A stretch of DNA of 45,302 bases from an uncultured Myxococcales bacterium (GTDB lineage: Bacteria; Myxococcota_A; Polyangia; Nannocystales; Nannocystaceae): the NCBI GenBank assembly GCA_902826865.1, contig CADEGN010000026.1, forward strand, positions 1-45,302. Direction: 5' to 3'. The position numbers and the translations under genes were made by a program. Each line of letters opens with the position of its first letter. Positions within the stretch are counted from its first letter, which is position 1. Positions 24,534 through 33,785 of this stretch are shown one piece after another. The notes beneath the pieces were generated by a model. It saw only the letters and a list, made by a program, of their open reading frames with translations. It searched no databases and was not told the origin of the DNA.

Positions 24534-25595
24534 TCACCACGGGAATTTCGGCTTGGGCACCGGGTTGCAGCTCGCACCGAGCGACGGCGCCGCGGGGCCA
24601 ACGCCCCAGCATGACAACGCACCCGCGCCGTCGATCTCGCACCCGAAATTGCCGACGAACGCCGCATCTACGGGAGCGACGGCGGGCGGATCGTAGCTGG
24701 ACGAGCCTGAAAACGGGGATCCCCAGCACCTCGCTCTGGTGCCCGAGAACCCGCAGGTTCCCTCGGCACTGACGACCAAGCGGTCGAACTCGGCCATCGA
24801 CGATCGATAAAAGCCCGGCACGATCTCGGCCCAGTCGAACTCTACTTCGGCGTCGTAGAGCTGGCCGGCGTCGTTGTTCCCCCAGCAGTAGATGTGGCCT
24901 TGATTGGTCAGCGCGCAGCTATGTCGATCGCCGACTTCGACGTCGACGAACTCCTCCCAAGGCAACAGCCAGGATTCGTCGAGGACTTCATGACCGTAGC
25001 ACTGGTCGTCGCTGTCGTCGCCCCAGCACAGGACGAGCCCATGGGGGGTCAGTCCGCACGAATGCCATGCACCTGCACTCACGTCGATCCACGCATAGTA
25101 GTCGTCGACCGGTGAGGGCGGTGGTGACGACTGTCCCTCCGAGTTGTCGCCCCAACACTCGATTTCTCCATCGGATCCGGTGGCACACGTGTGAAACCAC
25201 CCGGCGTCGATGTCAGCCGTGCGGACAAACGACCAATCGAGCGGCTTGCTGAAGCGCGCGGGCGCCACGAGTTGCCCGGCCGAGTCGTCACCCCAACACG
25301 TCACGGCCCTGTCACTGCGAATTGAACAGGTGTGCAGAAGACCCGTGGTGATCTCGACGTGGGCGGGCGGCGGAAACAGCTGATTGCGTGGGAGCAACTG
25401 GCTCTTCGCCTGGCCGTTGGTGTTGCTGCCCCAGCACAGCGCGTCGCCGCAGCTGGTTGTGGCGCACGCATGGGCGTAGTGCACGTCGACGTCGATGGCC
25501 GTCGGGGCGGCGGCGGCGGAGCGTGCGACACCCAGCGTGGTGACGGCGAAAACGGCGAACAGCGGCGCGGCGGCGATGTGACGGTTGACGGTCAT
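24534..25595 (-). CDS. Secreted RCC1-repeat (beta-propeller) protein
   Basis: 353 aa with a signal peptide ending 'VARSAAAAPTAID'. About seven RCC1-type repeats follow, each with the signature 'HTC...G...CWGDNSxGQ' ('HACATTSCGDALCWGSNTNG', 'HTCSIRSDRAVTCWGDDSAG', 'HSCALTNQGHIYCWGNNDAG'). Each repeat has a Cys pair, suggesting a disulphide-stabilised propeller outside the cytoplasm. RCC1 propellers of this kind are common in myxobacteria and usually mediate binding; the partner is unknown. It converges with the AgmX gene and diverges from the MoxR operon. Confidence 0.9.
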   Translation of the reverse strand: MTVNRHIAAAPLFAVFAVTTLGVARSAAAAPTAIDVDVHYAHACATTSCGDALCWGSNTNGQAKSQLLPRNQLFPPPAHVEITTGLLHTCSIRSDRAVTCWGDDSAGQLVAPARFSKPLDWSFVRTADIDAGWFHTCATGSDGEIECWGDNSEGQSSPPPSPVDDYYAWIDVSAGAWHSCGLTPHGLVLCWGDDSDDQCYGHEVLDESWLLPWEEFVDVEVGDRHSCALTNQGHIYCWGNNDAGQLYDAEVEFDWAEIVPGFYRSSMAEFDRLVVSAEGTCGFSGTRARCWGSPFSGSSSYDPPAVAPVDAAFVGNFGCEIDGAGALSCWGVGPAAPSLGASCNPVPKPKFPW

Positions 25596-25776
25596 ATGCC
25601 CGCGCGGCTTGCACTCGCTGTGCCAGACCCTTAGTGCGAGTGGTCGCTGTCAGGGTCCGCGGATCGCAACCGGCGCGTCGGGGATCTGTCCCCGGGGACG
25701 TCCCATGCGGCGTCGCGAACCGACACGGGGCGATTCGAGTTCTGGCACACTTCGCGATGCAGGTCGGACGGCGTCG
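25596..25776. promoter_or_regulatory. Divergent promoter region of the MoxR-vWA operon
   Basis: 181 bases between the RCC1 gene (minus) and the first gene of the six-gene operon (plus). This is the only substantial gap before the operon, so its main promoter should be here. No clear operator could be identified by eye. Confidence 0.45.
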
Positions 25777-26361
25777 ATGACCATGACCACCCTGACCGAG
25801 CTCTTGAACAACAAGCCGATCGAGGCGTTCACCGCCTCCCAGCTGGGTCGCAAGGCCCATTGGCGGACGGAACGCGGGCAGCCCTACGCGGCCTTCCTCT
25901 TGTTCGACGCCGCGGCTCGACGCGCGCGCGCCACGGGCGAGGCGTGGCGGGGCCACCGCAACCGCGCCGCCACCGCGCTCTTCGACGCCGGCCACGTCGA
26001 GGACGCGCTGCCCCTGATGGAGGCTGTGCTCGACGACTATGAGGCGAGCCCGGACGTTCAAGACGACCGCCACTGGGTCGAGCATGTGACGGTGCGGCTT
26101 CTGCGTCACAGCCACGCCACCGAGCCCACCGGCTTCGGCGCGGCGTACCACGCTCGCACCGCGCGAGCCTCCGCGATCCAGGGCCGGATCAGCCCGTGGA
26201 TCCATCCCTTCCAAGAGGAGCTCGCCGCCTATGCACGCGAGCACGGCTGTTCTGACATCGTGCGCGCGCTGTCGGTCGTGATGCGCAGGCGGAGTCCGAT
26301 GACGCGCCCGCTGAAGCGGCAGCTCGACGACCTCGACGCCTGGTTGCTCACGCAACCGTGA
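25777..26361 (+). CDS. Unknown helical protein, first gene of the MoxR-vWA operon
   Basis: 194 aa from ATG 25777 (ATG 25783 two codons later). Predicted all-helical and TPR-like: 'RRARATGEAWRGHRNRAATA', 'LFDAGHVEDALPLMEAVLDD' read as paired helices. No signal peptide or membrane segment. No family recognised. It is 153 bases upstream of the SWIM-like gene, on the same strand, with no terminator visible, so it is probably part of the operon and may be an adaptor. Membership is less certain than for the overlapping genes downstream. Confidence 0.75.
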   Translation: MTMTTLTELLNNKPIEAFTASQLGRKAHWRTERGQPYAAFLLFDAAARRARATGEAWRGHRNRAATALFDAGHVEDALPLMEAVLDDYEASPDVQDDRHWVEHVTVRLLRHSHATEPTGFGAAYHARTARASAIQGRISPWIHPFQEELAAYAREHGCSDIVRALSVVMRRRSPMTRPLKRQLDDLDAWLLTQP

Positions 26362-26514
26362 CGAGGATGGCAGCAGGGACCCGTCGGTGCCCTGACCTCG
26401 ATCCCGTGGAGCCAACAACGATCGTGGCGGCGCGTCGACCCGAACCGGCCTCGGCCCGGCTTGCCGTACGAGGCCGCCCTCGGGCAACATCGCCGTCGAC
26501 CGGAGCGCGAACGC

Positions 26515-26973
26515 ATGCCCAGCGTCGTCCCCCACCGCCGTGCCGCACCTGCCAAGCGCAAGCTGCAGAAGGTCCCGTACGTCGAGCTGTACGACGGGCG
26601 GTTGCAGGGTGTGGTCTCGAGTTCATCGGATCCCGCGCGGGTCTATGTCTCGTTCATCGAGGCGGGCACGGGCAACTACGCCTGCAGCACCAACAACAAC
26701 CGGCCGTGCGGCGGCGGGGGCTTCTGCGGCCACATCCGCGCGCTCGTCGAGAACGCCCTCGCGCAGTACGGTGCCGATCGCGTCGCGCGCTACCTCGGCT
26801 GTGCCGATCGCAACATCGCGAGCGAGTCCGACATCGCACGCCAGCTGCACGGGACCAAGGCGGCGCACGACCCGGGCGTCGTGTTCGCCCGCTTCCTCGA
26901 CTACCTGCGGACCATCGAGCTGCCCGCGTCGACGGAGCCACTGCCAGAGATGGCGTGGTTTGTGACGGGATGA
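26515..26973 (+). CDS. SWIM-like zinc-finger protein of the MoxR-vWA operon
   Basis: 152 aa from ATG 26515 (TTG 26461 possible). Basic N-terminus, a short beta region ('ARVYVSFIEAGTGNYAC'), then a putative zinc site C57-x7-C65-x5-C71-x-H73 ('CSTNNNRPC', 'GGGGFCGHIRALVENAL') followed by a helix. SWIM fingers are CxC...CxH and their last half (CxH plus helix) is matched exactly; the first CxC pair is spread out. SWIM proteins are usual neighbours of MoxR-vWA-DUF5682 genes and may bind nucleic acid or protein. Its stop overlaps the next start (ATGA). Confidence 0.8.
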   Translation: MPSVVPHRRAAPAKRKLQKVPYVELYDGRLQGVVSSSSDPARVYVSFIEAGTGNYACSTNNNRPCGGGGFCGHIRALVENALAQYGADRVARYLGCADRNIASESDIARQLHGTKAAHDPGVVFARFLDYLRTIELPASTEPLPEMAWFVTG

Positions 26974-28265
26974 CCGTGCCGGTGGTCCCCGAAGGCGTCG
27001 CCGAGGCGCGCGCGGTGGTCCTCGCCGTCGATCGTGCGCTCACCTCCGGGCTCGCGCGTCTCGCCCCCGACGCGCGCGCGGCCCTGGGCGAGCTCGCCGA
27101 CGCGGTCGGCGGTACGCCGCTCGGCAACGCCGTGGCCGAGGCGACCGAAGCGATCGCGCGGGGCGAGCTGCTCGCCCACCACCTCGCCGCGATCGCGGCG
27201 GGACGCGCGGCGATCGAAGGTGCCGTGTGCGACGCATTGCTCGCTGCGATGGCGGTGTCGGCCGGTCTCGTGGTCGAGGCGCCGACCCTGGGGCTGCCGC
27301 CGACCGCGGACGCTCGCTCGCTCACACTGATGCAGAGCACCCAGCAGTGGCTCGTCGAGATCGCGCTCGCCGGCTTCGGCCAGCTCGACCGCTCGATCAT
27401 CTCGCCGGCCCTCGGCGCGTTGCGCCCGCTGCAAGAGCACGCACCGCTGCGCCGCCTCGCCGCGTTGCTCACCGGTTTCGCCAACGAGCTCGCCGACGCG
27501 GCCCCCACCGCCGGCAATCCCGAGCTCCCGGTCCGCCGCTGGGCCGATCTGTGGTCGACCGCGATGCTCGGCTGCGCGACGCTTCCCGCGGCGCCGACCC
27601 GCCGGACCACCAGCGGCGTGCTCACTCCGCTGGGCGCCGACCTCGTCCACCACGATCACCTGGTCGCCCTCGTCGCCCATGCGCTGTTCGAAGAGGAAGG
27701 GCAACCGCGACGCCTCGTTCGCATCACGCTGTCGACCTGGCGGGTCGACGCGATCGCCGGCCCCGAGGTCTTCGCGCGGCTCGCTCCGCTGGCGCCCGAG
27801 CTCGTCGCTGCGCTGGCGTCACCGGTGCGGCTTCGTCTGCAGGGCGTGACGATGCTGGGCACCGGCGATCTCGTGTGGGGCGGCGCGGTCGAGGTCATCA
27901 AGGGCGCGGTGTCGCCCCACACGATCGACCTCGCGGGCGCGACGATCACCGCGCCGCCGCCACGCGAGCGACACGCGGTGCAGCTCGCGGTGCCCTGCGT
28001 CGGCTCGTCGCCGCCGGCCGACCTGCCGATCGCGTTCGATCGCACGAGCCCGCTCGCAGAACTGACGGAGGGCGACGAGAAAGGCGCGCTCGGGTTCGTC
28101 GGTCTGCTCCGCCACGACGACGGATTCGGGGTCCAGCCCCTGGCGTTCGCCACCAAGAAGGGGCTCCGCGGACCGGCCGAGGCCATCATCGCCGCGGGCA
28201 AGTTGAAAGACCGCGCCGCCGCGGTGCTCGAGGAACGCGCAGGTCGCCTGTTGAGGAAGTCATGA
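26970..28265 (+). CDS. Unknown 431-aa protein of the MoxR-vWA operon
   Basis: ATG 26970 overlaps the SWIM-like gene stop (ATGA), and its own stop overlaps the vWA gene start, so translation is probably coupled. Residues 1-200 are helical and Ala/Leu-rich. The centre has 'PVRRWADLWSTAMLGCATLP', and the C-terminal part is beta-rich ('RRLVRITLSTWRVDAIAGPE', 'RLRLQGVTMLGTGDLVWGG') and ends with a basic helix. No signal peptide or membrane segment. I do not recognise the family; position and coupling mark it as a core component of the system. Confidence 0.85.
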   Translation: MTVPVVPEGVAEARAVVLAVDRALTSGLARLAPDARAALGELADAVGGTPLGNAVAEATEAIARGELLAHHLAAIAAGRAAIEGAVCDALLAAMAVSAGLVVEAPTLGLPPTADARSLTLMQSTQQWLVEIALAGFGQLDRSIISPALGALRPLQEHAPLRRLAALLTGFANELADAAPTAGNPELPVRRWADLWSTAMLGCATLPAAPTRRTTSGVLTPLGADLVHHDHLVALVAHALFEEEGQPRRLVRITLSTWRVDAIAGPEVFARLAPLAPELVAALASPVRLRLQGVTMLGTGDLVWGGAVEVIKGAVSPHTIDLAGATITAPPPRERHAVQLAVPCVGSSPPADLPIAFDRTSPLAELTEGDEKGALGFVGLLRHDDGFGVQPLAFATKKGLRGPAEAIIAAGKLKDRAAAVLEERAGRLLRKS

Positions 28266-29650
28266 GCGACGCCCACGCCCGCGAGCTCGGCTTCTGGTGG
28301 GCGCTCGTCGAGTCGCTCGGCGACGACACGATCAAGCAGCGCACCTCGGCCCTGATGCGCCCGCTGGTCGACCGACTCGAGCTGCCGCGTGTGCTCCTCG
28401 AGCCGGGTGGCTCGCTGCGCCATGTGCTGCGCGCGTCGCCCGAGCTGCGGCCCCTGGTGCAGCTCGACGCGGGCGTCCTCGTCGACGCCAACGCCACGTC
28501 CGATCCCGACGCGCTGCGCCGCGAGCTGCTCTACCTGCGTGCGGTGATCGATGTGTTCGGCGGCCAACTGCCGGAGCAGGTGTCGGCCGAGCAGTACACC
28601 GGCTGGCTCGCCGACGTTCGCCTGTTCGAGGAAGCCTCGGGCCTGGGCCGACGCCAGCAGTTCGTCGGACGCGGCTCGGGCACCGGCGGCGGTCCGGAGA
28701 TCACCGACGCCGACGTCGCCGACGCCGTGGGCGAGTTAAAAAAGGGCCGCGGCCTCCTCTCCGCGCCCGAGATCGAGGCCGGCTTGCGCACGATCGAGAA
28801 GCGACACCTCGATCGCATGGCGCTCGCTGAGATCCTCAAGGACGCCAAGCTCGCCAAGACGCTCCAGCCATCGATGGCGATGGTCGAACAGCTACTGCGC
28901 CAAAAAGACGGGCTGTCGGGCCAGGCGCTGGCCCACGCGAAGGCGATCATCCGACGGTTCATCGACGACCTCCGCGACGTGCTGGCGCGCGACGTCGCGA
29001 GCACGCCGCGCGGCAAGCCCGATCGGTCTACGCCGCCGCGCCGCAGCTTCCGCAACCTCGATCTCAAGCGAACGTTGTGGCGCAACCTCGTCAACTGGGA
29101 TCCCAAGCAGCGCAAGCTCTTCGTCGACCGGCTCTACTACCGCCAGCGGGCGAAGCGCGTCGAACGCCACCGGATGATCGTCGTCGTCGACCAGTCGGGT
29201 TCCATGGTGCCGGCGATGGTCAACTGCACGATCCTCGCGAGCATCTTCGCCGGGCTCCCGGCCGTCGACGCGCACCTCATCGCTTACGACACGACCGCCG
29301 TCGATCTCTCGCCGTGGGTCGCCGATCCGTTCGAGGTGCTGCTCCGAACCAAGCTCGGCGGTGGCACCGACGGCATGTGCACGCTGCCCTTCGTCAACGC
29401 GAAGATCGAAGATCCACGCAAGACCGTCATCGTGTGGATTTCGGACTTCTTCGACAACCGCGCCTTGATGCCGGTGTTCCGCACGTTCCACCAGTCGGGG
29501 GTGACGTTCTTGCCGGTCGGCTCGGTGTCGACCGGCGGGTTCTTCTCGGTCGACTCGTGGTTCCGCCAAGAGCTCAAGCAGCTCGGCACCCCTGTGCTGT
29601 CGGGAAGCATGAAGACCCTCATCCGCGAGCTCAAAGCCGCGCTGCCCTGA
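28262..29650 (+). CDS. CoxE-like vWA-domain protein
   Basis: 462 aa. ATG 28262 overlaps the previous stop (ATGA). The N-terminal ~250 residues are helical; the C-terminal ~170 residues are a cytoplasmic von Willebrand A domain with a perfect MIDAS first loop, 'IVVVDQSGSMVPAM' (D310, S312, S314), plus 'AYDTTAVDLSPW', 'LGGGTDGMCTLPF' (Thr loop) and 'VIVWISDFFDN' (Asp loop). vWA proteins of this type act as metal-dependent adaptors that work with MoxR ATPases, whose gene follows 15 bases later. The metal site looks functional. Confidence 0.92.
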   Translation: MSDAHARELGFWWALVESLGDDTIKQRTSALMRPLVDRLELPRVLLEPGGSLRHVLRASPELRPLVQLDAGVLVDANATSDPDALRRELLYLRAVIDVFGGQLPEQVSAEQYTGWLADVRLFEEASGLGRRQQFVGRGSGTGGGPEITDADVADAVGELKKGRGLLSAPEIEAGLRTIEKRHLDRMALAEILKDAKLAKTLQPSMAMVEQLLRQKDGLSGQALAHAKAIIRRFIDDLRDVLARDVASTPRGKPDRSTPPRRSFRNLDLKRTLWRNLVNWDPKQRKLFVDRLYYRQRAKRVERHRMIVVVDQSGSMVPAMVNCTILASIFAGLPAVDAHLIAYDTTAVDLSPWVADPFEVLLRTKLGGGTDGMCTLPFVNAKIEDPRKTVIVWISDFFDNRALMPVFRTFHQSGVTFLPVGSVSTGGFFSVDSWFRQELKQLGTPVLSGSMKTLIRELKAALP

Positions 29651-29665
29651 TCTGTGGAGCCCACG

Positions 29666-30778
29666 ATGACTGAACTCCTGCGCGCCCCCGCCGAGACCAA
29701 GTACGCCGAAGAGCTCGCCTACCTCGCGAGCGTCGACGACACCAGGCGGCCGTTCTCGTGGTGCCTCTCGCCGAAGATGGTCAGGATCTTCGTGCTTGGC
29801 AGCCGCGACAAGGACGGCCTCGACCGAACCATCGGGCAGAAGTGGTACGGCCACGCCGCGCTGGTCGAGAAAGCGATCGTGACGCTCGCGTCCGATCGCG
29901 GCCTCTTGCTCATCGGCGACCCCGGCACGGGCAAGAGCTGGCTGGCCGAGCTGCTCGCCGCGGCGATCTGCGGCAACTCCACCCTCGTTGTGCAGGGCAC
30001 CGCCGGCACGGCCGAGGACCACATCAAGTACGCGTGGAACGTCGCCGAGGTCATCGCCAAAGGCCAGTCGAAGTCGTCGATGATCCCGTCACCGATGATG
30101 ACCGCGATGATCGAGGGCAAGCTCGGTCGTTTCGAGGAGCTCACGCGCTGCACCTCGGACGTCCAGGACGCGCTCATCAGCATCCTGAGCGAGAAGTACG
30201 TCGCGATCCCCGAACTCGAGGACGACAACATCGTGTTCGCCCAACCCGGGTTCAACATGATCGCGACGGCCAATAGCCGCGATCGCGGTGTCAACGAACT
30301 GTCGAGCGCGCTCAAGCGGCGGTTCAACTACGTCCAGATCCCGATCGTGACCAATCGCCGGGCCGAGAAGGAGATCGTCGAGTTCCGGGTCCGCGACCTG
30401 CTGCAACGCAACCAGTTCGAGGTCGAGATCCCGCCGGCGTTGCTCGAGGTGCTGCTGCAGACATTCGCCGACCTCCGGGCGGCGTCGCAGGCCGCAGCGA
30501 GCGACGACGAGCGGCTCGAGTCGGCGCTCTCAACCGCCGAGCAGATCGGCGTCGTCGAGGACGCCGTGCTCCACGGTCAGTTCTTCGGCGCACGAACCGT
30601 CGAGGCCGCCGCGCTCGCGCAGGCCCTGGTCGGCACGCTGGTGCGTCGGATCCCCGAGGACCTGACCGTGCTCAACAAGTTCTGGCACGCCGTCGTGCAA
30701 GAGCGCGCCAAGGAGCACGGCGGGGCGTGGGACGGGTTCCTCGCCGGGGGCAAGCAGGCGTTGGCGCTCCATGAGTGA
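29666..30778 (+). CDS. MoxR-type AAA+ ATPase
   Basis: 370 aa from ATG 29666 (GGAG upstream; in-frame GTG 29654). Walker A is 'GDPGTGKS' (84-91). The Walker B region reads 'GRFEELTRC', with Glu kept but the usual preceding Asp replaced. Sensor 1 is 'NMIATANSRD', and 'SALKRRFNY' carries the arginine-finger region. MoxR proteins are chaperone-like ATPases that remodel or activate targets presented by vWA partners; here the vWA gene is immediately upstream. The last 8 bases overlap the DUF5682 gene, indicating coupled translation. Confidence 0.93.
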   Translation: MTELLRAPAETKYAEELAYLASVDDTRRPFSWCLSPKMVRIFVLGSRDKDGLDRTIGQKWYGHAALVEKAIVTLASDRGLLLIGDPGTGKSWLAELLAAAICGNSTLVVQGTAGTAEDHIKYAWNVAEVIAKGQSKSSMIPSPMMTAMIEGKLGRFEELTRCTSDVQDALISILSEKYVAIPELEDDNIVFAQPGFNMIATANSRDRGVNELSSALKRRFNYVQIPIVTNRRAEKEIVEFRVRDLLQRNQFEVEIPPALLEVLLQTFADLRAASQAAASDDERLESALSTAEQIGVVEDAVLHGQFFGARTVEAAALAQALVGTLVRRIPEDLTVLNKFWHAVVQERAKEHGGAWDGFLAGGKQALALHE

Positions 30779-33686
30779 CGCGTCCACCGGATCGCCGACA
30801 TCGGCGCTCGTCGAGGAGCTGCGTGCCGTCGCGCGGGCGTTCTCGGCCGACGAGGCGGCGACGGCGTCGATCCTCGAGACGATGGCCGAGGACGTCCGAC
30901 GTGCGCTCGCCGAGCCGCTCACCATCTTCCCGGTCGCGCACCACAGCCCGGCGAGCGCTGTGCACATGGTTCGCTTCCTCCGTGCGCGCCAACCGAAGCT
31001 CGTGTTCGTCGAGCTCTGCGAGGACCTGCTGCCGCAGGTCGACGGCCTGCGGGACTGCACGTTGCCGGTCGCGCTCCAGGCGTTCGCGACGGAGCCGGTC
31101 GGCTTCCCGCCCGAGTGGGCGCCGCTCGCCGTGGTCGCGCCGCTCACCGAGCTGTCGGCGGAGTACCAGGCGATCGCGTATGGGCTCTCCACCGAGGGCG
31201 TTGAGTTGGTGTTCGTCGATCGCAACGTCGACGCGGTGTTCCGGTGGATGGACCCCGACGGGAACCCTCTGACGCCGGTCCCCGACGACGAGGCCGCGGG
31301 CGACGACGACGACACGGCCCGGCTGCACGGCGAGGCGGTCGGCGTCGAGATCGGCCGGCTCGAGCCGACCTTCGCCGAGTTCCGCGACGTCCTGCTGCAA
31401 AACGCGCGCATGAGCCACTTCTCGGAGTGGAACGCGCTGTACATCGAGGAGCCGACGATCGGCGCTGACACGCACACCTATCGCGAGGTGATGGCGATGG
31501 TCGGCAGCCTGTTTCGCCGGCTCGGCTCGACGCCGCACGATCGCGAGGAGATCCGCCGACGCGATCGCTTCATGTGGACTCGGATCAAGCAGACGCTCGC
31601 GGCGCGCCGTGTCGATCCCAAGGACGCGGTATTCATCTGCGGCGCGGCGCACACCGTCGCAGACGAATGCCCCGAGTGGGGCACGACCAACGACCGGTTG
31701 TGGGAGGACGCCGAGCGCGATGCCCGAAGCGGCACGACGTGGAAGTACGGCTTCATCCCGTCGAGCTACGGCGCGATCGAGCTGCAGTTCGGCCATCCAC
31801 GCGGCGCCGTGACCCTCGCCGAGACGTTGTGGCGCAAGGCAATCGCGCGGTGGAACCTGGTGCCGTACGCGCTCGAGGCGGCTTCGGGCGGCAAGGGCAC
31901 GCCGGCGAAGGCCGCGAAGACCGGCGGCCCCAAGCCCAAGGCCAAGCGGGCAGCACCCGAGCCCGAGCAGCTCGGGCTGCGGGCGGTGCTCCGCGATCCG
32001 CCGCCACTGACAGAGGCCGACGAGGCGGAGCTCATCGGCTGGTGCACGCGGATCGTCGGCGACGCGCGAAAGCATCGCTACCTCGCATCTACCGCCGATG
32101 CGATCGCGATCTACGAGACGTCGATCCTCCTCGCCCGTATGCGATCGCGGCGGCGGCCATCGCCGTTCGACTTCATCGACGCGGCCGAGACGTGCCTCGA
32201 AAAGGGCGCGGTGCCCGGGCGCCGAGACATCCGCACGATCTGCCACGCGATGCTAGGAGGCGATCGCGTCGGCCAGGTTGGGTACGCCTCGCTGCCGCCG
32301 CTGGTCCAGGACGTCTACGACCGGCTCGCGCCGCTGGGAATCACCGCGAAGACCACCAAGGTCGTACGCGCGCTGATGGACTTCGACAAGCAGCCCGAGC
32401 TGCGGGCCTGTTCGCGGCTGCTGTGGCGGCTGCACTGGATGCTGCCCGACGCCCGGGTCGCGCGACCGATCATGGGCAAGCTCGAGCTCGGCAGCGTGCC
32501 GCGCCAGGAGAGCTGGGACGTCCGAATCTCGGGACCCGAGCAACGCGCCGTCATCGAGCTCGGCTTCGCGGGCGTCACCGTCGAACAGGTCCTCGAGCGT
32601 CGCCTCACCGAGGCCGCGTTTGCCGAGAACGCGCGGACGACCGCCGCGCTCGAGGCCGCCGAGTCGTGCCTGCTGCTGCTCGATCGCTCGCGCCTGGCCG
32701 AGACGCTGGGCGAGCGGGCCGTGCTGCTGCTGACGCGCGAGCACGGGCCCGATGACGCCGCCGAGATCTTCGATCGCGCCAGGCGCCTGGTCCACCACTT
32801 CCGCGCCGACCCCGGCGGCGTGCCGGCGTGGTTGTCGCGCTTCGTCGCGACCGGCTACGCGACCTACGCCAGCTCGTTGCCCGCCGCGTTCGGCGATCGC
32901 GGCACGTCGCCGGCACAGCTGGGCGCGGTGTTAAACTTCGTCTTCACGCTCGAGAGCTTGGCGCTCGCGATGGGCTGTCAGCGCAGCCAGCTCGTGATCG
33001 CGATCGAGCAGGCTGCTGCGCACGCGGCCGACCCCGAGAAGCTTGGATTGCTCTGGGCGACTCAGTGGCTGGTCCAGCTGCGCGACGAGAACGGCGTCCG
33101 CGAGACCTTCGCGGCGGTGCTCGAACATCCGCTCGGGCGCAACGCGTTTCCCCGGTACCTCTCGGGCTTCCTCCGCGCGTTGGCGTTCGCGCCGAAGGCC
33201 GCGCCGCTGGCGGTCGAGCTGCTCGGCCGCGCGTTCTCCGTGCTGCCCGACGTGGTGCTGCTGCCGTGGATGCCGGGACTGCTCACTGCGCTGCGCGAGC
33301 AGGCGAGCGACACGCTGCCGAGTTTGATGAAGGAGCTCGCGCGCACACTGCCGGCGCCCGACGGACTCGGGCAGTGGACTCCACCCTGGGCGGCATCACA
33401 GCGGTCCGATGGTGCTGCGGCCGTCGGGGTGCCCGTCGCCCGGTCGCGATCGGGCGGGGCCGACGCGACGCATCGCCTGCTTCGCCGGCACCCCGACGCG
33501 ACTACGGCCTGGGCCCACGCACTCGGGCATGACGCGACGTGGGGCGCCGAACAGCCAGTGCACGCGGTTGCCGACGATCGTGTCGCGCCTGTTACGAGCG
33601 CGAACGTCGAGGCCGCGCGCGGGCTCGTCCGCGCGCACCCAGAGTCGGCGCTTGCGTGGGCCGAGGTGTTCGCGCCGGGCCGCTGA
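30771..33686 (+). CDS. DUF5682-type large protein of the MoxR-vWA operon
   Basis: 971 aa from ATG 30771, overlapping the MoxR gene by 8 bases. The N-terminal domain begins 'TIFPVAHHSPASAVHMVRFL' and 'PKLVFVELCEDLLPQVDGL', the His and Glu motifs of DUF5682, which resembles the TIKI/TraB-EreA metal-binding fold. 'VFICGAAHTVADECPEWG' adds a second His motif. A Lys/Ala/Pro linker (about 378-405) separates it from a long helical C-terminal part with repeat-like helices. DUF5682 genes are regular partners of MoxR, vWA and SWIM genes; an enzymatic or target-binding role regulated by the ATPase is inferred. The last ~90 residues are variable and of low complexity. Confidence 0.88.
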   Translation: MSDASTGSPTSALVEELRAVARAFSADEAATASILETMAEDVRRALAEPLTIFPVAHHSPASAVHMVRFLRARQPKLVFVELCEDLLPQVDGLRDCTLPVALQAFATEPVGFPPEWAPLAVVAPLTELSAEYQAIAYGLSTEGVELVFVDRNVDAVFRWMDPDGNPLTPVPDDEAAGDDDDTARLHGEAVGVEIGRLEPTFAEFRDVLLQNARMSHFSEWNALYIEEPTIGADTHTYREVMAMVGSLFRRLGSTPHDREEIRRRDRFMWTRIKQTLAARRVDPKDAVFICGAAHTVADECPEWGTTNDRLWEDAERDARSGTTWKYGFIPSSYGAIELQFGHPRGAVTLAETLWRKAIARWNLVPYALEAASGGKGTPAKAAKTGGPKPKAKRAAPEPEQLGLRAVLRDPPPLTEADEAELIGWCTRIVGDARKHRYLASTADAIAIYETSILLARMRSRRRPSPFDFIDAAETCLEKGAVPGRRDIRTICHAMLGGDRVGQVGYASLPPLVQDVYDRLAPLGITAKTTKVVRALMDFDKQPELRACSRLLWRLHWMLPDARVARPIMGKLELGSVPRQESWDVRISGPEQRAVIELGFAGVTVEQVLERRLTEAAFAENARTTAALEAAESCLLLLDRSRLAETLGERAVLLLTREHGPDDAAEIFDRARRLVHHFRADPGGVPAWLSRFVATGYATYASSLPAAFGDRGTSPAQLGAVLNFVFTLESLALAMGCQRSQLVIAIEQAAAHAADPEKLGLLWATQWLVQLRDENGVRETFAAVLEHPLGRNAFPRYLSGFLRALAFAPKAAPLAVELLGRAFSVLPDVVLLPWMPGLLTALREQASDTLPSLMKELARTLPAPDGLGQWTPPWAASQRSDGAAAVGVPVARSRSGGADATHRLLRRHPDATTAWAHALGHDATWGAEQPVHAVADDRVAPVTSANVEAARGLVRAHPESALAWAEVFAPGR

Positions 33687-33785
33687 GGCCGGACGCTTCC
33701 GCGTCCCGATGGTCGCGTCAGGCTCGCCGTCAAGCGGCCGACTCGCGACGGCGCAACCCATACCGCAGCCGAGCCCCGCGGGGAG

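Noticed and set aside
27227..28261. N-terminal extension of the vWA protein
   Set aside because: The extension is Arg-rich shadow sequence of the 431-aa gene; ATG 28262 with an ATGA overlap is the sensible start.
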